Source: Parelaphostrongylus tenuis
Taxonomy: Eukaryota > Nematoda > Chromadorea > Rhabditida > Metastrongylidae
Length of the DNA stretch: 64,000 nt
Reading direction: 5' to 3'
NCBI GenBank assembly: GCA_019055375.1
Contig: JAHQIW010006142.1
Coordinates: forward strand, 57,618-121,617
The notes beneath the pieces were generated by a model, which was given only the letters and a program-made list of their open reading frames with translations, was not told the origin of the DNA and did not search any database. Both the position numbers and the translations under genes were made by a program. Below, one piece after another: positions 55,840-64,000 of the stretch. Position 1 is the first letter of the stretch. Each line of letters begins with the position of its first letter.

Positions 55840-57820
55840 CATTGTTTGAGATTTTTTTCATACACTATGCTCCCGCCCACTTTATTTATATCCATGAAAG
55901 TGTGATCAAGTCGGATTGATCCCACAAGCAGACTCTCGCGTTTTCGCAAAACAGCTATTCTTAATAGTCTTAAGCCAAATGTGAACATAGCAAATTGTAA
56001 CCGTGCATAAGCTTCATATCTGCTTATAACTTGACCAGCATTCACAAAACAGAAGGCAAAGGAAGCAGAAGCAGTGTATGGGGGAGGGGGGGGGGCATGA
56101 TTTGTGGCTTCCGCATCAGCTAGTTTTTCATACTCTAAACTTTATCAGTTATTGGATCCTCTCTCTAGACACTTTGAAATCGTTTTAGCTACTTGTAGTT
56201 GCAAAATACAGAATCAATTTAGATAGCCCATCTCGTACGTGTGAGTGTTCAACATCTTTAACTTTCGTAATCCAGTAATTATCTGTGAGGATGATTGAAT
56301 GATTTTCCGGGTTTCGGTTGCGATCTGAGAAATCGGTGGTCTTCTTTTAATGACATACTCGATATTTTCCGAGGCGTAGTTTTAGATGAAATTCTTAGGT
56401 AGCCTTGCGAGTACATTCTGCGGTTATGCTGTCGCCGCGCCTGCGGTTTCACAAGAATTTGCTACGTGCAAATAAGATATTGCAACTGAAACTTCAAGTT
56501 ATGCACAATTGCCGTGATTAATCCTAAGCCGCCACACCAGTTACAGCGACGAATGGAAACCACTGTTGACTTAGTAGTTAGTAACAATCTTTGGCGCGGT
56601 GAAGTGAATTCAGATGATCATTCTATTGCACAGCTCACAGAATGGGAAAGGACCTCCAAAAGGGTACAAGGGACTTAAACATGGTCCTGAAGTGCTGTAG
56701 TTGCGAATATACACAATTGTGTGCGCACCGTACGTTATGATTTCTCGCTTCGACTGACTGATTGATGATAATGTGCATCAACACTTAGGTAACCCTGTTC
56801 AGGACTCGTTCAGGTTTCAACATCTCCATTTGGTTCACTGCCTTACATTTACCTTTCATGGAGGTAATCGCGTTGATATCTTTATTTTCATGACCTTTTA
56901 GGTAGCTATCTGGCACAGTCAATGAACATGTCTGCTCCTCCTACTCCATTGCTCTTTTCATTCTCCAGTCATCGTCCCATCTCGTTGTAAAGACCTCCAC
57001 CCATCAAACTTGTTTTTGATGCATATTTTGCTCTGCTTCAAGACAGGATATCCCTTCAATATGTGAACTGCTAAACCTGAGCTCAGTGTTGAAAGTGTTC
57101 TCAAAAGACGTAGTTCTATTGAGAAGTAGTGGCTCATGTTCCCACCACATATTGCAAAACTGGGACTGTAGCATCAAAGATGTGTTACGATAATGAAATT
57201 GGCCAGTGGTCTCTGAGAAAGGTTCAAGCCCGGCTCTGACTGCTCGCTGTCTTCCATCGAGTTGTATTCCAAGTTGTTATACACACGCAGAGAAAGTTCA
57301 AAAATCATGCAAATAATGGTCTACCCAGTTGGTGATCCATTCGATCCAGTCCATTCCCTTTACACCAAGCTTCTTTCATAATTTGGTTTTGACATGATAT
57401 TACTTAGAGACCTCCACAATTTTTGGAGGTAATCGGAAGTAATCCATGGACTCAGGTGTTGATTTTTTTTGCAACTTTGGCTTTGTCCACTTTCAAAAAT
57501 GAATTTCAGAGTAACTTTCATGGTGATTATACACAACACACTCAATGTACTGACCAGACGCTACCCATTTAGTTCGATTGTTGTTTTGCACCATTTGCAA
57601 ATGGCAGTACATGAGTTTCGTACTATTTAGGAATAATGGTGTGCTCTGTGGTTGTCGTTGACTACATTCATAAGAAATTTCTCTCATTGAAGCCCAATAG
57701 AGTGAAGAACTGCCAATCTCCTATCTTCATCAGGCAGAGAGTACATATAAAACTTTGAGGACATTTATGACCTCCTACATTTATGACCTCAAACTCCTCA
57801 TCTCTTCATATCGATAAAAG
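55840..57820. other. No supported gene
   Basis: Includes a G-homopolymer tract at 56080-56096. Minus frames at 57493-57687 (REISYECSQRQPQSTPLFLN, TKWVASGQYIECVVYN) and 57360-57545 look protein-like but have no splice partners or known motif. Confidence 0.3.
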
Positions 57821-57829
57821 CAAAAAACG

Positions 57830-58895
57830 GTCAAATTAAAATCTGTGCGATCGCCCTGCAGGGAACTAAATGTTGGAAAATCGACATAAGACGATAAGAC
57901 GGCAGAACTCTTGTCATTCGTGGAACGAAGTTTCCGCTTCGAAATGTTGGAGCATATGTCTCCCATTTATTCACCTTGTATAAATCGTACCATCACTCTT
58001 AGCTGTTCTTCGTTTCCAAATTTCGCATCAAAAGAAAGTCGGAATTGTCAAATACTAATTGCCAAGTTCTACACCCGATGAGAGCTAACTAGACGCGTTC
58101 GAAAATCTCTTCCAAAGAATGCTCAATGACATAAACCAATCGGGAAGAAAGACTGAACTTTGCATATACAGGACGAAAGATCGGTTAACAGAGAATTTAT
58201 GGCACAAATCAAGCAAATCGAAATGGATTGTGTTCTGTTCAAGGAAACCATCTCGTAGGTGTACCTTGGACGTTCACTGAATGGGGAACAGCATGTAGTA
58301 GGAGTTAGGCAAAAAAAGAATAGTCAGCACCGGCAGCGTTCGAGTTTTTCAAAAAGGCCACTGGCAAAATAACAAACCCCAATCTCCGTGCTCACTTTTC
58401 CATTCAACCAGTACTTACAATTCACTGTTATGCAGCACAAACGTGGTCTAATACCTCAGCTACATCAATAAATTTTTATGCGACATGTCGCTCTTGAACT
58501 AAGTATTTTGAAATTTGATTGGCATTTGCGTCCAGACAAGTTGTGGATTAGATCCCCGAAAAATATCCATTTTTGAGATCTAGAAATACACACATTGGGA
58601 GCAAAATACAGAAGGACCGATCACATAATAACAAGATCACGTGGCAGATGGAAGAGAAAAACAATGAAGGAGACTCTAGGAGAATGCGAGCGTCCTCTTG
58701 GACGATTGCTCAAAAGATGGGCGGACGTGTTTGGCTAGCGTCAACTGTCGGCTTTCTCAGAATAACAGCGAGTTTGAAGTTGCGGATTAGGCCTCGTGTA
58801 CGTTACTGCGTTCTAAATGGACCACCACCACGGGCGACAATTGTGCGAGAGGATATGCCTTTCATCTCTCCACGATTCATAAAGTAAAAGCAGGC
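57830..58895 (+). pseudogene. RTE-1 copy with internal deletion (E4)
   Basis: 57830-58020 matches the endonuclease (CALQGTKCWKIDIRR, TLVIRGTKFPLRNVGA). From about 58090 the sequence jumps to the region after the reverse transcriptase (AGKKIGL-like block, then SYVYLGRS-like GGTGTACCTTGGACGTTCAC). It runs to the 3' end near 58895. The polymerase core is absent. Confidence 0.65.
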
Positions 58896-58899
58896 ACGT

Positions 58900-60555
58900 A
58901 TGGGTAGGACACTATTTTTGTTGAACGGTAGCCGACCACAAGTCATTATAGGAAGCGCAAATGCATTTTGTCGCCTTAATGAAGTCACGAGCATGACATT
59001 AATCCTGAGAAAAACGAACAACGGTTATAATTCTCATCGTGCTATCTACCCATTATGAAATTTGATTTTTTTTATAATAGACCAACACTGTCTTCATCTG
59101 CTTTCAATCTATGAACGATTTTGAGGTCAATTCTTGCATGACATATTCTCTTTTTCGACAGTATATAGTGATAAGTTCCATAAAGTAGTTGCTCCACTTC
59201 CACTCAGATCCAACGAAATTAAAGACGATTGTGATGGCACTTGAAGATATCTAGTAATGAGGTTGTCCTCACCTATTCGGAAGCTTGACAGTCCGCGCAC
59301 TTCCAATATAAGAGTGCGGTAAACTTCTTTATGAGGGCTCACTGATTTAACTGCATTATTTGTGTACATAACAAAAAAAGTCAATGAATACGTACAAATG
59401 GATCAAATTAGGAATTCGCTGTGACACTACGAAAACAAAATGTTTTAACCTTGCTAAATATATGGCAACTTTTTCTTAATATTGTTCTGTTCTCGTCAAT
59501 GTCTAAAATTACGCAGATATTTTTCTGTTGTAGTATTCTATTCCTTCAGCACTGTGCATTACGTTCGTCACTGAATCAGAGGAGCTAGAATTTGCAGATC
59601 AAGAGCTCACAAAAATGCGAAAACTGTTAGAATCAACATAACAGTACTTGATGCGGAATGCTATTGTGGATGTTCTATCAAATAGATCCTTGTGTTTCTT
59701 TCTGAGTCAAGCACGAGATTTTTATGGCATAAATTGTTCATAAAGCCGACGTTTCTGCGGTTCTCGCTCTCAAAGCGTGCGAAGATCAAGCTGACCACAA
59801 GCCAGTCGACCAAACATCTCCATTACTTTATTAGAGAAAAAAATCACCAAATCCAGATTCCAATCACATCGACCGCCACAAAATAACTTTCAAGACAGCG
59901 CTTTCATGCGTGCCCCACTAAGTTGCTCAAATGAAGATCAACTGAACAGCGGTATCAGGACTGGTAGTCACATGAACTAGACTCTTGAAGCTATTTCATA
60001 TTTAATGCACCGTGTTTATGTGTGTGTGCTTGCATCGATCTGGGTGTGTACATATGTCTTAATGTCACTGCGTATGTTTTTATATATGTGCGCCCTTTTC
60101 CACTGTCTTCCCAATGAGTAAACAAATTGTCTATATTGGTTTTCAATGGAGAGTGCTTTGATTAGTTTAGCTTTCTTGGCGATTGCACAAGAGTAATTAG
60201 GCTTTGGTACCTATTGCGAGTTAGTAGGTATTGTGTGCCGGATAAGTCATTCGAATTATCTATTACTCGCGCCACGAGGGTCTGTAACTATTTATTTCAT
60301 AACGAACAGTGTCGTTTCTGAGACAAACGAACCATATTCTTCGCCGTAACGAATAACCTATAGCAAACAATCAGAACATAATTGTCGCTGAAGATACAAC
60401 AATTACGAGATGTAACGCAATGTTGACAGTTCATGATGATGCAACAGATGTGAGCCGAGTTATTCGATGTCCCGAACATCAATTATCTGTGAACGAGAGG
60501 ACCTACGTATTATAAGGAGCAGTGACTCTACACATAGGCAATATACAACGACATG
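58900..60555. other. No firm gene
   Basis: A minus frame at 59137-59360 (EVYRTLILEVRGLSSFRIGE, then SSLISLDLSGSGATTLWNLS) is coding-like but lacks splice signals or a family. The remainder is AT-rich without visible features. Confidence 0.3.
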
Positions 60556-60559
60556 AACT

Positions 60560-60875
60560 AGAGTGCGATAAAGGATAAAGCTCTCGGCGTTGATCAATCC
60601 CTTACGGATGCGACATGCATTCGTCTTCAATTGTTATCCTCGTTAGAGGTGAATGAATGCATATCTGGACTTCACAATGACTCGCGGTGGCCTCCCGCTG
60701 TATCAAGTCAGTGGTTGCTTCTCTTCGTGGAAAAGTCTGAGACAAGTTCGGTATTTATCTACCAAACCTGAAGGGATGGATGGCTCGGTGAGCCATGAGC
60801 GCGAGTTGAAACCATTGACCTCGTGTGCGACGCGGAGCAGCTGTAACCACTGCTCCACATGCTCTCTTTTACGGT
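60560..60875 (-). mobile_element. SINE-1, second full-length copy
   Basis: On minus: GAGCATGTGGAGCAGTGGTT (A-box), GGTTTCAACTCGCGCTC (decayed B-box and acceptor strand), GGCTCACCGAGCCATCC, then GCATGTCGCATCCGTAAGGG, ATTGATCAACGCCGAGAGCT and TTATCCTTTATC. It matches 48035-48352 throughout. Confidence 0.72.
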
Positions 60876-61370
60876 GCAATATGACCAGAATATTCTAGAG
60901 CCAAGAAATGTGGAAGTTGCAGCCGAGCCCCAAGCAACGTCTGTAGACGAGTGGAACTGCTGGGGCGTGACTTTTCCCCAAGTTCTGCTTCGGTTTACAC
61001 TATGAATAGCTTTCAAGCACAAGACTGCCCGAATTTCATGGGAAACATTTCTTGGTTACCAATTGAAAGGCACGAGTCTTTGTGTGCGGACACACTGCCG
61101 GCTGGTGTTTGAAACAGAAGCTGGCTATTGTTGCGCAAATTCTTCTTTCCACCTTGTGTGAGAAACACTGTTGTGATTCACTGCGCAACGAAAACTATAG
61201 TGATTATCTGCAACTAGATAAATTAATAGTCACAAGCATAAGAGATGAGAAAAAGTAGTAGGTTTTCCGCTTAATAGCCGCTATATAGTTCTTATTACTC
61301 CGTTTTCGCAATCTCACGTTCCACCGGTTATTCTTGTTATCGGAGTGAAAACGTTAGTTTGACAAGCATG

Positions 61371-61445
61371 AGTGTGTATGTGTGTGTGTAGTGCGTGTAC
61401 GAGAGTGCCTACACGTGCATGCATGTAGGTATGTGTGCCTGTTTG
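61371..61445. repeat. (GT)-rich simple repeat
   Basis: An imperfect alternating GT/AT tract, reflected in meaningless Cys/His-rich reading frames on both strands. Confidence 0.65.
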
Positions 61446-61699
61446 CATGAAATCTTATTTTTCGCTGTCCAGCTCGCCACGCCTTCATTAGCATTCCTAT
61501 CACATGACTTGTTAAAGTTTCGAACCGTTTGTGATGCATTACGACCGAATTTCGATTCGCAAAATCAAAGCAATACGCATTACAAATCGATTATACACAG
61601 TAAAAGCCTACATAAAAAATTATTACGAAAGATATACACGAATTCCTTGGCATTATTACTGCCTTTTCGCAGTGGTTATGTGGTTTCACAAATACCTAT

Positions 61700-61985
61700 G
61701 AGAATTAGGTGGTGAGCAGTCGATTCCCGCCTAAGGCCGTTTCTTGTTCACTACTCAATTATTCTAGGTATTTATAAAACATCATAACACCGCGAAAAGG
61801 CAGTATAACACCAAAGATTTCGAGTATCACTTATCATAATGGCTGTCAGCTCAAATGGGTTTTATAAAGAGAAATCACATACCCGTTCAAACCTGTTAAA
61901 GGTTGGTTTACCCGGATAGGGTGAAACGCAGGTTCGTTTTCTGATCGAGGCCGTTTTTTGCTGACCACGTCAGTTCTCTTAGGCA
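61700..61985 (+). repeat. SINE-like/foldback element related to the DEG/ENaC intron 2 element
   Basis: Shares TCGATTCCCGCCTAAGGCCG, AAAACATCATAACACCGCGA with AAGATTTCGAGTA, GGCTGTCAGCTCAAATGGG, and GGATAGGGTGAAACGCAGGTTC with the element at 11440-11820. The last piece resembles a tRNA B-box. Confidence 0.5.
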
Positions 61986-62068
61986 TTAATGAAGGATATA
62001 CAAGAAAAACGAAGCACAATTTTTGTTCCAATTTTCGAACAACCTAACACCGTACTTTTTAGCCTTAC

Positions 62069-62236
62069 TTTGAGGCTCCCTGATTGCTTCTTTCGTTGAA
62101 TGCGCTGACTCATTGACCACTTTTTCGCCTGAAAAATCTTTCTCTCTTCTGCTTTTCTTTCGGGAGGTGAAAAATGAGATTATATTATAAAGAAAATCGT
62201 GAGCCTCGTCCTTCTCGGGACCCATGAAAATATTGA
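62069..62236 (-). CDS. Probable internal exon, unknown protein
   Basis: Acceptor TATTTCAG, donor CAAA|GTAAGG. Encodes NIFMGPEKDEAHDFLYNIIS, then FFTSRKKSRREKDFSGEKVV, then NESAHSTKEAIREPQ. Entering phase 1 and leaving phase 1, it joins in frame with the 36-nt exon at 62360-62395. The Lys/Arg-rich stretch after a hydrophobic helix suggests a juxtamembrane or nuclear-type basic region. No family recognised. Confidence 0.48.
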
Positions 62237-62359
62237 CTGAAATATGTGTGCGAAATAAGTAAGGTTTTTTTTTCGTCTTTTAGTATTGGCGTATTCACCT
62301 TCTGCTTGCCGTTGAATTACTTCCTACCCTTTGCCGCTTTTATTCAATGCGTTTCTTAC

Positions 62360-62395
62360 GTGAGCAACGAGAAATTGGTAATTCACAGCAGTCTT
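62360..62395 (-). CDS. Probable 36-nt microexon upstream of 62069-62236
   Basis: Bounded by a strong acceptor (TTTTTTTTCAG) and a GTAAGA donor. In the phase needed by the next exon it reads DCCELPISRCS. The flanking intron is 123 bp. Because 36 is a multiple of three, skipping it would keep the frame. Confidence 0.4.
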
Positions 62396-62399
62396 CTGA

Positions 62400-63625
62400 A
62401 AAAAAACTCAAAGTGAAAATTCTGCAGTGATGTTTTTGAGAATTGGGGATTTTAGTGATGAAATTTTTCACACAAGTGCCCATTATGTGGTTTCCAACAT
62501 ATACCAGTTAATTGTATCCCACCGTTATTCTTAACCCGTTGAGTACGACGTTGACTTTTGCGCGTGCGACCTTTGCAATGACCATCTGGTGGTTTTTTTT
62601 TTTGACGAATTTCAGGTTTCGATAACCACTAAAGGCAGGCGGTGATCGGTAAAACGGCCGAATATAATAGAAGAGACATCAATACGACTTTTTTTAGTTG
62701 ACACATGCCCATAAAATTACAAAACAATAAATTGCTCATCAAAAATGATACTTCACAATACATGCCATACGATTGTATTGATAAGGCTTAACAATAAACG
62801 ATATGATCTGACAATGTAGTGTGAGTCTTTCATGAAATCTGCTATTGGTACCTATACAGTGAAAGAAACGGTTTTCCGCCTTATAGCCTCGTCAGTTTAC
62901 ACAGCATATACAATTGACAAAATCGCACTTGACACTTTGAAAGAACGCAAGGTAGTCGTTTCACCGTTCGTCGGGTGTAGAACGTTCGTCGTCGATTCCT
63001 CTATATAGGGGTAGATCCACGAAAACTGAACGAAGAGGCACCGTGCATTTGCTGAGGCTGGAGGGACGCAACACGTGTCTTACACAGTATAAGTGCCCAT
63101 AACGGGCCTTATGAAAGGCCTAAAATGCATTGTTAAATAATATTGCTCTTGAACAATCTCCGAAATAGTCAGTTGCACTGTTCATTACATTAAGCGGGCA
63201 CTAGTGTACTTTAGGTGCTGGAATTTCCATACTTTTGTTGAGAAACTTGAACCTATTGTCCCATGGTATACACACATGTACACAACTGTGAATATTCATC
63301 GGTGTAATCAGTACGTCTCGCAATGAAAAGCAAAGATTTAGCAAAATTATGCGCCCTCTCTAGAAAAAAAGTATGTGTAAGGAAGTGTCTTCAATAATAA
63401 ATCAATCTTTTTAGAAATACGGCTTGCTTGAAATTACAGTTCCGTTTTGTAATAGAAACAAATCCGCTGTGAAGTTGCAACAACGACTCGGAATGCAAAA
63501 CGATGTTTTTTCTCGCTGGTGGAGCGTATCATAGAGGTTCTTTCACTAACCGAGTACTGCATCAAAATCGGCACTTCTCAAGTAGAGGGACTGCAAAGAC
63601 AGAATAATAAAGAAGCAGACGTTTT
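62400..63625. other. Foldback B traces; no supported gene
   Basis: 62940-63125 carries GTAGAACGTTCGTCGTCGAT, then AACACGTGTCTTACACAG and AAGTGCCCATAACGGGCC, traces of foldback B as at 21270-21330. Nothing else is recognisable. Confidence 0.35.
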
Positions 63626-63627
63626 AC

Positions 63628-63690
63628 AAAGGATAAAGCTCACGGCGTTGATCAATCCCTGAGGGATGCGCCATACACTCGGCTAGGAAT
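63628..63690 (-). repeat. SINE-1 3' fragment
   Basis: On minus GTATGGCGCATCCCTCAGGG, then ATTGATCAACGCCGTGAGCT and TTATCC, the SINE-1 tail. The tRNA-like head is absent (5' truncation). Confidence 0.65.
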
Positions 63691-64000
63691 GATTCTTACC
63701 AGATAGCTCTCTGTTTAAAAGAGCGTAAACGGACGAGTTCTGCCGCAGGTAGCTAAAATCGGGCAGATGACAGCGGGATGAGCATCGAGAAAGCTACTTC
63801 ATACTAATGTACGTGGAGCAATGCAGATACCATGTCACAGTATTCGATAATATCAGCAGTACTAATGCAGAGATTATGTCTACAGACTTGCAGTACATAG
63901 TTCACATGAGGATCCGTGCTGGTGCACACATATGAGTGTACCAATGCCCGAGTCACCGAGAGAAGAGTATGGTGTACTACTATAGGCCATGAGATATTGA

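Noticed and set aside
61354..61539. His/Thr/Cys-rich minus frame as metal-binding peptide
   Set aside because: It is the translation of the GT-rich simple repeat.
1..64000. CRISPR arrays, prokaryotic operons, rRNA
   Set aside because: No regularly spaced short repeats, no Shine-Dalgarno-led gene runs and no rRNA-like conserved blocks were seen on either strand.

Overview
This window looks like nuclear DNA from a nematode, most likely a strongylid (hookworm-like) parasite. It is AT-rich and non-coding over most of its length. The credible exons are short and bounded by nematode-style splice sites (donor GTAAGT or GTGAGT, acceptor TTTCAG). Two gene families I recognise are nematode-typical: a DEG/ENaC sodium channel and a nematode-restricted secreted/membrane family with a NIIMANWS motif. 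The repeats are decayed RTE-type non-LTR retrotransposons, mariner transposons and tRNA-derived SINEs. No prokaryotic gene, rRNA, intact tRNA or CRISPR array is visible.

Layout. From 1 to about 12765, on the minus strand, lies a DEG/ENaC channel gene. Six exons join in frame, the gene runs off the left edge, and its 3.6 kb and 6.8 kb introns hold SINEs, mariner copies and RTE remnants. From 14.6 to 16.2 kb there is a mariner-derived deletion element, a foldback element and two copies of a dispersed repeat (repeat A). An isolated coding-like exon lies at 16.8 kb (minus). From 21.8 to 28.2 kb two long decayed copies of one RTE (RTE-1) lie in tandem orientation. From 28.5 to 36 kb there are SINE pieces, repeat A copies and unassigned candidate exons on both strands. 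From 37.8 to 38.5 kb there is a complex foldback element. At 39.9-40.2 kb (plus) there is a compact two-exon gene for a 49-residue secreted peptide, with a TATA box. From 42.8 to 45.9 kb (minus) lies the NIIMANWS-family gene, which contains an in-frame TGA, and nearby candidate exons. From 46.2 to 50.5 kb there is a 277-bp tandem repeat, a mariner deletion element, a full SINE-1, and an RTE-2 fragment cut by other elements. From 52.8 to 58.9 kb there are two more RTE-1 copies. From 60.5 kb to the end there is SINE-1, a SINE/foldback element and two joined minus-strand exons near 62.1-62.4 kb.

How the parts relate. The genes do not form an operon or pathway. The window is best read as a few intron-containing nematode genes among several generations of mobile elements that sit inside each other. 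Their order of arrival can be read in places, for example RTE-1 into mariner with an 8-bp duplication, and a foldback element into RTE-1. Exon joins were worked out by hand from reading frame, intron phase and splice consensus. Family names come from recognition of motifs, not from a database search.
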